A stretch of 64,000 nucleotides of DNA from Prevotellaceae bacterium (GCA_028723455.1 JAQYEW010000012.1:124001-188000); one strand, 5' to 3'. Positions 19,954 through 35,742 are shown, counted from the stretch's first letter. Translations and numbers: made by a program. The notes: a model not told the origin generated them from the letters alone.

Positions 19954-21330
19954 GTGGACTACCAAATCATAGCCATCAAAGCCTTGCAGCTGCTATGCTG
20001 CATCAGCCTCCTCGTCGTATTGCACGAGGGAGGTCATTTCTTTTTTGCCAAGCTCTTCGGCGTGCGCGTCGAAAAGTTCTACATGTTCTTCAACCCCAGT
20101 TTCCATCTTTTCAGCACGCGCGACAAATGGTTCACACGTCTGTTCCCCAAGTTCAAGAACAACGAGACGGAATACGGCATCGGCTGGCTGCCCCTGGGCG
20201 GTTATGTGAAGATAGCCGGCATGGTGGACGAAAGCATGGATACGGAGCAGCTCAAGCAACCAGTAAAGCCCGATGAATTTCGTGCCCAAGCTGTTTGGAA
20301 ACGTTTCTTCATCATGTTTGGCGGCGTACTGGTAAATGTACTCACAGCCTTTGTCCTCTATAGCATCATTATGTTCACATGGGGTCAGGATATCCTGCCC
20401 ATGCAGAACATCAAAAACGGTTTTGTATTTAACGAACAGGCGGAACAACTTGGTTTCCGTGATGGGGACATACCTATAAAAGTGGACGGGAAGGAAATCA
20501 AAGGTTGGAGCGCCGCCCTTATCCGTGACTTCTCAGAAGCCGGAGATGTTACCGTTCTGCGCCAAGGTGCGGAAGTACAGATCCAAATGCCCCAGGACGG
20601 CCTGAACATTTTGGAACTGGCAGACATGAATCCGCCTTTCCTCCAGATTGCGGCTCCGACGCAGATTGACAGTGTCATTGCCGGTTCGCCTGCGGATAAA
20701 GCCGGCATTGTCGCAGGAAGCCATATTATAAGCGTTGATGGAACGGCCACACAGGACTGGAGTGATTTTGACGCCTTGATGCAAGGACGCACAGAGCGCA
20801 AAATGCAACTTGTGATGCTGCATCCCGAAACACGACAACAGGATACCATCAACCTCGTGCTGGACAAGGAGATGAAGATGGGCATCATCAAACACATGCC
20901 CATCACCGAGGATATGTTCAAGCATGTGGAATATAGTTTCTTTACCAGCATTCCTGCCGGCATACAGGCTGGATGGAGCCAACTGACAAACTACGTCAGC
21001 GACCTGAAGCATGTATTCTCCAAGAAAGGCGCACAAAGCGTAGGCTCATTCATTACCATTGGAAGCATTTTCCCCGACGTATGGAACTGGGAACGCTTCT
21101 GGAACCTCACGGCCTTTATCAGCATCATTTTGGCTGTCATGAACATTCTGCCTATCCCCGGACTGGATGGCGGACACATCGTTATCCTTATGTACGAGGC
21201 CATCGTAGGCCGTGCGCCAAACGAGAAGGCGATGGTCTGGTTGGAGTACATCGGTCTGGGCTTGCTTATCGGCCTGATGGCGCTGGCAATGGGCAATGAC
21301 ATTGTCCGCTGGATATTACCTAACTTCTGA
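19954..21330 (+). CDS. rseP: RIP metalloprotease RseP (GTG start)
   Basis: VVLHEGGHFFFAKLFGVRVE, PDZ region, NILPIPGLDGGHI. Confidence 0.93.
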   Translation: MDYQIIAIKALQLLCCISLLVVLHEGGHFFFAKLFGVRVEKFYMFFNPSFHLFSTRDKWFTRLFPKFKNNETEYGIGWLPLGGYVKIAGMVDESMDTEQLKQPVKPDEFRAQAVWKRFFIMFGGVLVNVLTAFVLYSIIMFTWGQDILPMQNIKNGFVFNEQAEQLGFRDGDIPIKVDGKEIKGWSAALIRDFSEAGDVTVLRQGAEVQIQMPQDGLNILELADMNPPFLQIAAPTQIDSVIAGSPADKAGIVAGSHIISVDGTATQDWSDFDALMQGRTERKMQLVMLHPETRQQDTINLVLDKEMKMGIIKHMPITEDMFKHVEYSFFTSIPAGIQAGWSQLTNYVSDLKHVFSKKGAQSVGSFITIGSIFPDVWNWERFWNLTAFISIILAVMNILPIPGLDGGHIVILMYEAIVGRAPNEKAMVWLEYIGLGLLIGLMALAMGNDIVRWILPNF

Positions 21331-21338
21331 TTTGGCAC

Positions 21339-21518
21339 ATGGAACAGTTTCCCCAAGACCCTTTCATGCTGATGAGCACCATCAACATGCTCCTACGCGA
21401 CCAATACGTATCACTTGCCGCCCTGTGCGATGACCGTAACGTTTCGGAAGACGAGCTTTGCGCCCGTCTGGCAACCATCGGCATGGAATACAACCCACAA
21501 ACAAATAAATTTTGGTAA
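21339..21518 (+). CDS. DUF4250 family small protein (59 aa)
   Basis: MEQFPQDPFMLMSTINMLLRDQYVSLAALCDDRNVSEDELCARLATIGMEYNPQTNKFW; below the ORF-track size cutoff. Confidence 0.8.
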   Translation: MEQFPQDPFMLMSTINMLLRDQYVSLAALCDDRNVSEDELCARLATIGMEYNPQTNKFW

Positions 21519-21520
21519 GA

Positions 21521-21849
21521 ATGAAACGCAGCTATCCTATTATAATAATGGTCGGCATGTTTGTTTTTGGAGCATGCAGCCAAGAGAACAAGAATCAGGA
21601 TAAGGAAGGTATGCAGATGCTCTCCGAAGCACGTGCCTTGCTTCAGCAGGGGAAAATAGACGCGGCACGCGACACCATTCTAAGCCTGCGCAAGAAATAT
21701 CCGTTTGCTGTTGAAGCTCGCCGTCAGGCCATACTGACGATGGACAGCATTGAACTGCAAGGTGCCAAGGACTCCGCCATTGACCTGAAGATAGAATTCT
21801 ATACCCGTAAATTAGAGCTTGACAAAACAAATTATTTGGAGAAAAATAA

Positions 21850-21853
<4 letters not shown>
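21521..21853 (+). CDS. small lipoprotein, hypothetical
   Basis: lipobox VFGAC; helical C-terminus; overlaps cca by 4 bp. Confidence 0.75.
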
Positions 21854-26917
<5,064 letters not shown>

Positions 26918-26927
26918 ACAAAGATAT

Positions 26928-27806
26928 ATGATTCAATCCATGACCGGATACGGCAAGGCTACTGTCGTATTCCAAGATAAGAAGATAACGGCGGAAATCC
27001 GTTCCCTGAACAGCAAAGCCTTGGACCTAAGCACGCGCATCGCCCCGCTCTACCGCGAAAAAGAGATGGACATACGTTCCATGATCAGCACTGCCCTGGA
27101 GCGCGGCAAGGTAGAGTTCAGCCTTTGGATAGAACAAGGCGCAACGGAGAACGACTGCCCCCTGAATGCTGCTTTGTTAGGAAAATACTATCAGCAGATC
27201 CTTGCTATCAGCCGCGAACAGAATATCCCCGAACCTTCCAGTCCCTGGCACACCCTGTTGCGCATGCCTGATGTCTTCACCCGACAGGAAACGCAGACCG
27301 AACTCAGCGCAGAGGAATGGACAGCAGCGCAGGAAGCCGTATCGCAGGCCATCCGACAGCTGGTAGATTTCCGTATCCAGGAAGGTGCGGCCCTGCAAAA
27401 GAAGTTCGAGGAGAAACTGGAGAACATCGCCACGCTGCTAAAGTCGATCGAGCCTTACGAGCAGATGCGCACAGAGAAGATCCGCCAGCGTCTGAGCGAC
27501 GCCCTTGCCACGATCCCCAACGTGGAATACGACCGCAACCGTCTGGAGCAGGAGATGATCTATTACATCGAGAAATTGGACATCAACGAAGAGAAGCAAC
27601 GCTTGACGAATCATCTCAATTATTTCCGCCAGACCATGAACGAAGGTCATGGCCAGGGCAAGAAACTTGGATTCATCGCACAGGAGATGGGTCGTGAAAT
27701 CAACACCACCGGCAGCAAGAGCAATCAGGCAGAGATGCAAAACATTGTGGTGAAGATGAAGGACGAACTGGAGCAAATCAAGGAACAAGTACTGAACATC
27801 ATGTAA
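26928..27806 (+). CDS. YicC family protein
   Basis: MIQSMTGYGKATVVFQDKKITAEIRSLNSKALDLSTRI...GREINTTGSKSNQAEM. Confidence 0.93.
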   Translation: MIQSMTGYGKATVVFQDKKITAEIRSLNSKALDLSTRIAPLYREKEMDIRSMISTALERGKVEFSLWIEQGATENDCPLNAALLGKYYQQILAISREQNIPEPSSPWHTLLRMPDVFTRQETQTELSAEEWTAAQEAVSQAIRQLVDFRIQEGAALQKKFEEKLENIATLLKSIEPYEQMRTEKIRQRLSDALATIPNVEYDRNRLEQEMIYYIEKLDINEEKQRLTNHLNYFRQTMNEGHGQGKKLGFIAQEMGREINTTGSKSNQAEMQNIVVKMKDELEQIKEQVLNIM

Positions 27807-27813
27807 TCGGCCT

Positions 27814-28383
27814 ATGGGAAAATGTATCATATTCAGTGCGCCCTCGGGTAGCGGCAAAAGCACCATCGTCCAGTATCTCATGAAGGAACACCCTGAGTTT
27901 AACCTCAGTTTTAGCATCAGTGCCACCTCGCGCCCACCACGCGGCAACGAGCGACACGGTGTGGAATATTTCTTCCTCAGTCCAGAGGAATTCCGGGAGA
28001 AGATAGACAACGAAGAACTGTTGGAATACGAAGAGGTCTACCCCGACCGCTTCTACGGTACCCTCAAGTCCCAAGTGTCGAATCAGCTGGAAGCCGGACA
28101 GAACGTGGCATTTGACGTGGATGTCGTAGGAGGCTGCAACATCAAGGACTACTATGGTGATCAGGCATTGAGCATCTTCATCCAGCCTCCCTCGGTTGAC
28201 GAACTGCGCCGCCGCCTTGTAGGCCGTGCCACAGACGACGCGGAACAGATAGAGAAACGGCTGGCCAAAGCGGAGTACGAAATGACATTCGCGCCACGCT
28301 TCGATGTGATTCTGGTGAACAACAACCTGGAAGATGCCAAAGCCGAGGCCGTACGCATCTTGCAGCAGTTCCTGAGCAAATAA
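27814..28383 (+). CDS. gmk: guanylate kinase
   Basis: IIFSAPSGSGKSTIV...SISATSRPPRGNERHGVEYFFLS. Confidence 0.96.
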   Translation: MGKCIIFSAPSGSGKSTIVQYLMKEHPEFNLSFSISATSRPPRGNERHGVEYFFLSPEEFREKIDNEELLEYEEVYPDRFYGTLKSQVSNQLEAGQNVAFDVDVVGGCNIKDYYGDQALSIFIQPPSVDELRRRLVGRATDDAEQIEKRLAKAEYEMTFAPRFDVILVNNNLEDAKAEAVRILQQFLSK

Positions 28384-28388
28384 GATTC

Positions 28389-28973
28389 ATGACACGGCGC
28401 ATCGGCATCTATGGCGGTTCCTTTAACCCCATCCACAACGGCCACACCCTTTTGGGCGCGGCCTTGTGCGACATGGGCTATGTGGACGAACTTTGGTTCG
28501 TGGTCTCGCCTATGAATCCCCTCAAACAGGATGTGCAAAGCGAACTTCTGCCCGATGCCGAACGTCTGCATCTGTGCCGGCTGGCCGTTGCCGATGACCC
28601 ACGACTCTTGGTAAGCGACGTAGAATTCAGCATGCCACGTCCCAGTTATATGGCTGACACACTTGCCCTTTTGCGCAACATTCACTCCGACAAGGAGTTC
28701 ATCCTTGTCATCGGTTCCGACAACTGGCTGAACTTCAACCGCTGGTCTCGCCCCGGGGAAATAATGCTCCATCACCGTATCCTCATCTTCCCCCGTCCCG
28801 GCTATCCGGTGGATACTGCCGCCCTGCCCAACGGCGTTACAGGCGTTGACACGCCACTCATGAATCTCAGCAGCACACAAATCCGCCATGCCATCCATAC
28901 AAAAAACTTCAACGGTGAGGGACTATCCCCCGCCGTATGGCAGGAAATCCAAACAAAACATTACTATCTATGA
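28389..28973 (+). CDS. nadD: nicotinate-nucleotide adenylyltransferase
   Basis: IGIYGGSFNPIHNGHTLLG...LSSTQIRHAI. Confidence 0.95.
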   Translation: MTRRIGIYGGSFNPIHNGHTLLGAALCDMGYVDELWFVVSPMNPLKQDVQSELLPDAERLHLCRLAVADDPRLLVSDVEFSMPRPSYMADTLALLRNIHSDKEFILVIGSDNWLNFNRWSRPGEIMLHHRILIFPRPGYPVDTAALPNGVTGVDTPLMNLSSTQIRHAIHTKNFNGEGLSPAVWQEIQTKHYYL

Positions 28974-29626
28974 CATTCCGCATCCTTATCCTTTCGCTCC
29001 TCTGTGGCCTTTCCGTCCACATGAAAGCGCAAAAGACACCTTTCCAGAAATATGAGATTCCCATGCCTGCCATGGTTGACATCATGCTGGACTATGTCGA
29101 GCGATATGCGTGCCAACGTATCAGCAACGGACCCGACGAATTCTTTGGACAGACAGACCCCAAGGGCACCATCTATGGCTTTGGCCGGTTTGTTCGCCAG
29201 GACGGCACACAGATTTTTGGTCTTTTCCGCAACGGACAACTCGTCCACGGCATTACCCTTACCAATCGTTCCGCCTCCGTGGGCAATCCTCAATTTTACA
29301 GTTCCTACAATCTTGGAACCGGCGTTCTGGAGTATGTATTCCAGTCCGGCCAACGACAGCTCTTCGATACCCACATGTTGCCCGACTATCGTTTCCTGAC
29401 GATGAGTTACAGCAATGGCGACCAATATGTGGGCGAAGTGTACAAAGGCCTACGTCATGGCTTGGGCATCTACTACTATGCCAACGGGAGCATCTGGTTC
29501 GGTCAATATAACAACAACGTGCGTTCGGGCTTCGGCTGCCTCTTCAGCACCGAGGACGACATGACCATCGGCCTGTGGGAAGGAGACGACCAACGCCGAG
29601 ACATCTACGTAAGGATGCCGAACTAA
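28970..29626 (+). CDS. secreted MORN-repeat protein
   Basis: signal peptide; NGDQYVGEVYKGLRHGLGIYYYANGSIWFGQYNNNVRSGFG. Confidence 0.8.
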   Translation: MTFRILILSLLCGLSVHMKAQKTPFQKYEIPMPAMVDIMLDYVERYACQRISNGPDEFFGQTDPKGTIYGFGRFVRQDGTQIFGLFRNGQLVHGITLTNRSASVGNPQFYSSYNLGTGVLEYVFQSGQRQLFDTHMLPDYRFLTMSYSNGDQYVGEVYKGLRHGLGIYYYANGSIWFGQYNNNVRSGFGCLFSTEDDMTIGLWEGDDQRRDIYVRMPN

Positions 29627-29666
29627 TATCGTCTTTCTCTTCCCGAAGTTGTGCACGTAAAAAATT

Positions 29667-29718
29667 ATATAGAAGAAAGAATCAAACTAAATATATGTTT
29701 TAATTCTTTCTTCTATAT
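29667..29718. terminator. convergent inverted repeat between MORN gene and ispF
   Basis: ATATAGAAGAAAGAAT / ATTCTTTCTTCTATAT perfect 16-bp arms, 20-nt loop. Confidence 0.65.
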
Positions 29719-29743
29719 GTTTTTCCCAAAATTACTAATAGTT

Positions 29744-30223
29744 TTATTCGCGATATAGAAGAGCCACGGCGTGCGCACTGATTCCTTCTTCTCTGCCCGT
29801 GAATCCAAGTTGCTCCGTTGTGGTTGCCTTGATGCTTACATCGTCCACATCAATACCCATTACGTCGGCCAGACAACGCTGCATCTCCGGAATATGGGGC
29901 TTCAGTTTCGGACGTTCCGCACACACCGTAGCGTCGATATTGCTAATGGCATAGCCTTTTTCCGCTACCAGCCGCACCGTGTCGCGCAGCAACACCTTGC
30001 TGTCCACATTGTGATAGCGAGGGTCGGTATCGGGGAACTGATAGCCGATGTCGCGCAAATTCGCTGCTCCCAAGACGGCATCGCAAATGGCGTGTATCAG
30101 CACGTCGGCATCGCTGTAACCCAACAAGCCCAACGTGTGGTCCAAGCGTATGCCACCCAGCCATAGCTCGCGCCCTTCCACCAAGCGGTGGACATCAAAT
30201 CCGTATCCTACGCGTATCTTCAT
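29744..30223 (-). CDS. ispF: 2-C-methyl-D-erythritol 2,4-cyclodiphosphate synthase
   Basis: RVGYGFDVHRLVEGRELWLGGI...GYSDADVLIHAICDA. Confidence 0.97.
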   Translation of the reverse strand: MKIRVGYGFDVHRLVEGRELWLGGIRLDHTLGLLGYSDADVLIHAICDAVLGAANLRDIGYQFPDTDPRYHNVDSKVLLRDTVRLVAEKGYAISNIDATVCAERPKLKPHIPEMQRCLADVMGIDVDDVSIKATTTEQLGFTGREEGISAHAVALLYRE

Positions 30224-31398
30224 CTTCTCCTCCTTCCAAACAAATCCTTCATACCGTCCAGGTCAAAACCCAAAGTGAAACGCATGGTTTGGTCCAAGGG
30301 ATTGGCCGCAGCCGTGCTGAACACATAAGCGGCATCCACACTGAACACACTCATCTTGAAGCCCGCACCAGCCGTAAAATACTTGCGGTTGCCTTTATTC
30401 TCAGCCTCGTGATGGTAGCCCAGACGCACCATGAAGCGGTCGTTGTAGTTATACTCCATGCCCAGGCTCCACTGGATTTCCTGCAACTCTTCCTTAAAGC
30501 CGTTCGGGGCATCGGTAAAACTCTTGAAGATACCGCTGATGGGCGAAATGTCGTAATAGTCCTTCTGAACACGGGCGTCATAAACATCAGGGTCCTCGCC
30601 TTCCTCCTGTTTGGGATAGGTGGGCACCAACAGCTTATTGGCATCCGCAGCGATGCTGAGGCGGTTGTATTCGTTGAAGGGAATGGTCATGTTCATACCC
30701 AGGCGCAGATTCGTGGGAATAAAGTCGGAACGGTCATAACCCCCAAAACTGATCTTGGAACCAATGTTGTTGATGTTCAATCCCCAGGCGAAACTGCACT
30801 CGCGCTGACCCATCATGAAATAACCCAGCCGGTACATTGAGATGTCAGCGGCAAAGGCCTTGCCGGGTGAGGTTTCGGCCGTGTAGTCGTAGGTAATGTC
30901 AGAATAGATGAAACGCATTCCCACACCCATAGAGAAACGCTCGCTCAACATACGGCTGTAAGCAACGTCGACGGACATTTCATAGGGGTTGATGGTCATT
31001 GCGTCCTCGGACAGACTGGTCATCACCTCGCCCAAAGAGAAGTAGCGCAAAGAAGCGGACAGCGCATTATAATCACCCAAGCGATAAAAACCCGCCAGAT
31101 TCACCAGGTTGATGTCGTTAACCAACTTACGCAACCAGGGAGTGTAGCTGGCACTCACCCCTGCACGCGCAATGTTAAAGGGATACTTCGAGGGATTCCA
31201 ATATTGGGCGTTTGCGTCAGCCTCCGTAGCCACACCCACATCACCCATAGCACCGGCCCTGGCATCGGGTGCAATGGCCAGCGAAGTAACGCCGTAATTG
31301 ACGGGGTTGAACATGGTCTGCTTATCCTGTGCACGCAGGGTCAAAGGCAGGCAAGCCATCAACAGGGCGAAGAAAATTATTTGCTTTGTCTTTTTCAT
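30220..31398 (-). CDS. porV: type IX secretion outer membrane protein PorV
   Basis: DARAGAMGDVGVATEADANAQYWNPSKYPF; adjacent to porU. Confidence 0.92.
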   Translation of the reverse strand: MKKTKQIIFFALLMACLPLTLRAQDKQTMFNPVNYGVTSLAIAPDARAGAMGDVGVATEADANAQYWNPSKYPFNIARAGVSASYTPWLRKLVNDINLVNLAGFYRLGDYNALSASLRYFSLGEVMTSLSEDAMTINPYEMSVDVAYSRMLSERFSMGVGMRFIYSDITYDYTAETSPGKAFAADISMYRLGYFMMGQRECSFAWGLNINNIGSKISFGGYDRSDFIPTNLRLGMNMTIPFNEYNRLSIAADANKLLVPTYPKQEEGEDPDVYDARVQKDYYDISPISGIFKSFTDAPNGFKEELQEIQWSLGMEYNYNDRFMVRLGYHHEAENKGNRKYFTAGAGFKMSVFSVDAAYVFSTAAANPLDQTMRFTLGFDLDGMKDLFGRRRR

Positions 31399-31423
31399 AC
31401 CTTATTTATAACGTAGCTAAGGA

Positions 31424-34400
31424 TTATTTATTGCCGGTGAGAATGATTTTCTGCGTCCTGCTGACCTCCTCGCTATCCTGACACCTCAGCGTAACGCGAT
31501 ACAGATAGATGCCCGTACCCAGCCTGCCACCGCTGTTGTTGGACAGGTTCCAAGGGATTCGTATCAGATTGGGGGCCGAAGGCGTTGCCTCCTCGTGGAC
31601 AAACATACGCTGCCCGCTAAAGTCAAACACTTCCAAACGCACGTTCACCGCACTGCCCTCGCGGTCATGGGCTACGAGGAAAATGGTCGAGGTAACGGCC
31701 GGATTCTGCGTTGCCTGCACGCTCACCAAGTTGGGTGACAGCGAACTGTCAACAACAAAATTCAATGTCTGGCTGCTGGTGTTGTTCAGCACGTCCCAAG
31801 CACGGAAACGAAGCGTATGGCTGCCGTCGGCAAGGGTCGGAATACTGAACATCACGCTGCCCTTCGTGTAATCGCCAAATTCGCTCTGGTAATAATCATC
31901 CAAGACATAAGTAGTGGCGGGATTGTCGTCAATGCACAACTGCAGATTATGTCCCAACCCGTTACCAAAATAATTGATACCGCTGGAGTCGCTCAGCTGA
32001 GCCAAGAAACAGGGCGTAGCGTTCACGCGGCCTCCGTCCTCAAAGCCCTCCGCATTCAGGTACATGAAGATGTTGGGACCCACAGTGTCCGTGAGTTCCC
32101 CCTGTTCTCCGATGGTAAACTGCTCGTTGTAGCCATTGGCCTCAACGCTGCGGTCGTTACTGATGGCATAGAAAACGACACGTCCGCTTTGGTTGCTGTA
32201 GTTAATGTCTTTGGGAAGCACAAATTTCAGTTGGAAACGCCCCTGACGCAACGAATCCTGACCGTTATAAAGCACCTTGTCGCGGTTTGTGAAGACGAAG
32301 GCGGTGTCGCTCTTCGCATTGTTCAAACAGGTAATCTGTGCCTCGCTATCATAGACACGTGCGCTCAGCACTCCGTTCATGCCACTAAGTATCGTCCCCC
32401 CGGCATCGCTTACGTGTCCGCTCATGCGCACCTCTGCGCCAGCCTTGAGCTGTATGTTCCCGCCAACCGCCTTGCCATTGATGCTATCCAACACCACACG
32501 GTTTGTGGGAGCACCGAAACGTAAGGCCGGATCGCCCAGGAGCGCGTAATGGAGTTTGTTGACCGACGTGTCGTAATCAATGGCAGCCACCTTGGCCAAA
32601 CGATGGGCATCGCCCACTGTGTTGCGACGACCCTGGGCATCGGTGGCAAAGAGATAGTGCATGAACCATTGGTTCACAGGCAGATTATAACGCGCATAGA
32701 CCGTGCGCGCCGCACTGAAGAAAGCCACGGCAGTACCATTCCCGTTCAGGACAGCCGCCTCGCCCAAATTATCCTGCAAACCGTCAAAAGGCAGGACATC
32801 ACAAGCCGCGGCCACCCACAGAGGCAGGTTGTTCCCCTTAAAGGCGTGCATATCAGCCAGGGTAACGAGCTGTTCATGGCTCATCAACTGTGCCGAAGCG
32901 TGGCCCGTATAGTTCACGACCAGCGCACCCTCCTTCATTTGCTGTTCGATGATTTGCCGGACGGCAGGATAGCTGTTATGTGTTCCCGTAGCCACACGAG
33001 GATAAATATCAGCCATCAGTTTGCGCACCTCCATCTCAGGATAAGCGGCCCGCACACGGTTAGCGACATTATCTGCCATATCCAGATGCAGATTCTCGTC
33101 GCCATCGTCGCCGATGAAGCTCACCACATTCTTCCAGTTACCTGCATACTGGTTAGTCAGATGGGCAATGCTCTTATCCACCATGATTTTTGCTTCGCTC
33201 TCCGTGGTTACAGGAAAACGGCCGATACCCAAATCCACCTTATCGCGCGTCAGTTGACGACCCTCGCCGTCATCCAGCAAGCCGAAGTAATCCTCCATGA
33301 CGTAACTGTTAATGTCGCTCAGTGAGTTCTCACTCTCAAAGGCGAGCAGATAATCACGCTGATCATTTCTACGCCACGAGGCCGTAAGCATACGATTGTC
33401 CCACGCTGCGTCTCCGAAAAGCAAGAGGTACTTTGGTGCGTCAGCATCACTCTTGGCACGGTCATAGAGCATCTTCATCAAACGGCGATAGGCCGTTGCA
33501 TCAGGCGTGCCGCTGCTGAACTCGTTATAGATCTGGTCAGCGCGCACAACCGCAACACGCAATCCGTCATACTGCGTATGAGCATCTGCCAAACGCTGGG
33601 CTTGAGACAACAGTTTTCCGCTCTCGGGAATGATGATGACCATATCCACAGCCTCCAAGGCATGGAGGTTCTGGTTCTCAATATGCCCCACAACCGTAGG
33701 CGTCGGGTATTGCTTCCCATGCTCAAAAGCCACATAACGCTCCGAGGCATCGTCAACGTTCAGGCGGAAAACTCCGCCTTGCTGCGTTCCCTGAACAATG
33801 GCTCCCGCACGCTGCGGCGAAGGAATACGCATGGCAACGAGGTCCGACCCCACGAGTTCAAAGGCGGCAGGCGATGCGTTGCGTCCGCCAAAAGCCACCC
33901 AACCGTTCTGAGGTACCAATTTGGAGGTATAGTGAAGGGCAAGGTAATCCAAATGCGCCTCGTTACCAGGCGTGCTTGCAAGGCGCACGTTCCAGTTATC
34001 GCCATCGGCTAAGCCGGAAACATCGTAAATACGCTGACCCGACACGCCACGCACATACTCGCCCAATGCACCGAGACGAAGCGTGCCGGATTGGTCCGTG
34101 CCATTGACACGGACGCTCAATTCTGTGGTCGAGGAGGCCGCAGCACTGAACACCACAGTCAAGCGAGCATCCGAGACATAACCAGGCGTGTGCAAGGTGT
34201 AACTGCGCGTGTTGGAGGAGGCGAAATCCACGGCGTCATAGAGGTTACGCCCACCATGATAATAGGCGTAATCATCCTTCTCATAGAGCGTATGAAGGGA
34301 CTGCGACGTGAAAGTCATTTGCGTTTCTCCAGCGTAGGCGGCTTCCGTAGCGGCTGTGTTGTCATCCGCTTCCTCTGTCAGGAAATAACAGCCGGCATTG

Positions 34401-35125
34401 GCATAAGGATTGAAGACACGGGTATTACCCTCCCAATAAACAAGGCCATTGGCCCAAAAAAGAAAATCAGAACCGCGTTTGTAGAGAGGCACTTCCTGGA
34501 GGTCATCAAATTCATCGGCAGGATTGCTTACCTCGCTCAGACGGTAACCGCCATAGCCATACAGATGTACCTTGTCGGGATTGCTGAATCCCATACGGAT
34601 AAGGGCACTGCGTCCAAGGCTATAGATACCGTCCTGACTGACACTGATTTTCACCCAACGCCCCGTTGACAACTTACTTTGTCGTGTATAGCGTTCGGCG
34701 GACTTCACGACAGCCATCCTGCGCACCGATTTCTTCTTGGCAACCGGTGAAATCACAATCTTTGCACTCAACAGCTTGCGGTAAACATTACCATGGCGCA
34801 CAACGGGACAAAAGGCAATGTCCAACATACCCACCTTGCGGCTTACACCTACATGCGTCTCGATACGCAGCGTGTCCGCCACCTCGTCCGCAAAGCGTTG
34901 GACAACGGCCAACTCGCTTGCCGAGAGGTTTCCCCATTCGGGGAACAATACTTGAACACGATAGTCATAAGCCCGGTAGTCGCTCTCCAAGGGCACCACC
35001 TCGCGATATACAGGCAAAAGGCTGTCCGAGCGCAAGGCATCCCAATCCAGACGGGTGAAACCATCACCAGCCCAAAGCGGGAATGCCACAAGCAACAATA
35101 AAAGGGTTAAGAGTGTATGTTTCAT
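31424..35125 (-). CDS. porU: type IX secretion sortase PorU (C25-like)
   Basis: 1233 aa; C25 Cys/His context VVNYTGHASAQLMSHE...VAAACDVLPFDG; C-terminal FlgD-like/CTD region. Confidence 0.93.
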   Translation of the reverse strand: MKHTLLTLLLLLVAFPLWAGDGFTRLDWDALRSDSLLPVYREVVPLESDYRAYDYRVQVLFPEWGNLSASELAVVQRFADEVADTLRIETHVGVSRKVGMLDIAFCPVVRHGNVYRKLLSAKIVISPVAKKKSVRRMAVVKSAERYTRQSKLSTGRWVKISVSQDGIYSLGRSALIRMGFSNPDKVHLYGYGGYRLSEVSNPADEFDDLQEVPLYKRGSDFLFWANGLVYWEGNTRVFNPYANAGCYFLTEEADDNTAATEAAYAGETQMTFTSQSLHTLYEKDDYAYYHGGRNLYDAVDFASSNTRSYTLHTPGYVSDARLTVVFSAAASSTTELSVRVNGTDQSGTLRLGALGEYVRGVSGQRIYDVSGLADGDNWNVRLASTPGNEAHLDYLALHYTSKLVPQNGWVAFGGRNASPAAFELVGSDLVAMRIPSPQRAGAIVQGTQQGGVFRLNVDDASERYVAFEHGKQYPTPTVVGHIENQNLHALEAVDMVIIIPESGKLLSQAQRLADAHTQYDGLRVAVVRADQIYNEFSSGTPDATAYRRLMKMLYDRAKSDADAPKYLLLFGDAAWDNRMLTASWRRNDQRDYLLAFESENSLSDINSYVMEDYFGLLDDGEGRQLTRDKVDLGIGRFPVTTESEAKIMVDKSIAHLTNQYAGNWKNVVSFIGDDGDENLHLDMADNVANRVRAAYPEMEVRKLMADIYPRVATGTHNSYPAVRQIIEQQMKEGALVVNYTGHASAQLMSHEQLVTLADMHAFKGNNLPLWVAAACDVLPFDGLQDNLGEAAVLNGNGTAVAFFSAARTVYARYNLPVNQWFMHYLFATDAQGRRNTVGDAHRLAKVAAIDYDTSVNKLHYALLGDPALRFGAPTNRVVLDSINGKAVGGNIQLKAGAEVRMSGHVSDAGGTILSGMNGVLSARVYDSEAQITCLNNAKSDTAFVFTNRDKVLYNGQDSLRQGRFQLKFVLPKDINYSNQSGRVVFYAISNDRSVEANGYNEQFTIGEQGELTDTVGPNIFMYLNAEGFEDGGRVNATPCFLAQLSDSSGINYFGNGLGHNLQLCIDDNPATTYVLDDYYQSEFGDYTKGSVMFSIPTLADGSHTLRFRAWDVLNNTSSQTLNFVVDSSLSPNLVSVQATQNPAVTSTIFLVAHDREGSAVNVRLEVFDFSGQRMFVHEEATPSAPNLIRIPWNLSNNSGGRLGTGIYLYRVTLRCQDSEEVSRTQKIILTGNK

Positions 35126-35742
35126 CGAACATGAAAGTCTAATAGTTTATCGTTTCCCAGATAGCCCTCCAGGTGGTCGTCTTCGTACACAGGGCCTACG
35201 CCGACAGGCGTACCTGTGTAAATCAGATCACCCATTTTCAGCATGAAGAACTGACTGATATAACTCACAATCTCGTCCACACGGAACAGCATATCCGCCG
35301 TACATCCCCGTTGAACGGTGCGCCCGTTGATATCCAGGTGAAAGTTCAGGTTCTGCACATCACCCAACTCACTCAGGGGAACGAAGCGTCCTACCACTGC
35401 GCTGCCGTCAAAACCCTTCGAGAGTTCCCAAGGCAAGCCCTTTTGGCGCAATTCCTGCTGTAGGTCGCGGGCGGTGAAGTCGATACCCACTGTAACGGCA
35501 TCATAGTAGCGATGAGCCCAACGAGGGGCAATACTGCGTCCCAAACGACAGATACGCACGACAAGTTCCGTCTCGTATTCGCACTGTTTGGTGAAGTGCG
35601 GAATAAAGAACGGCTTGCCATCCTTCAGCAAGGCAGAGTCCGCTTTCGTAAAGATAACCGGATGCTCTTCCTTATCATATAACGTTCCAAGCAACTCTTT
35701 ATTGTGCTCGGCATAATTCATTCCAACGGCAAATATCTTCAT
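35122..35742 (-). CDS. fumarylacetoacetate hydrolase family protein
   Basis: VGMNYAEHNKELLG...TELVVRICRLGRSI...GDLIYTGTPVGVGPV. Confidence 0.92.
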   Translation of the reverse strand: MKIFAVGMNYAEHNKELLGTLYDKEEHPVIFTKADSALLKDGKPFFIPHFTKQCEYETELVVRICRLGRSIAPRWAHRYYDAVTVGIDFTARDLQQELRQKGLPWELSKGFDGSAVVGRFVPLSELGDVQNLNFHLDINGRTVQRGCTADMLFRVDEIVSYISQFFMLKMGDLIYTGTPVGVGPVYEDDHLEGYLGNDKLLDFHVR

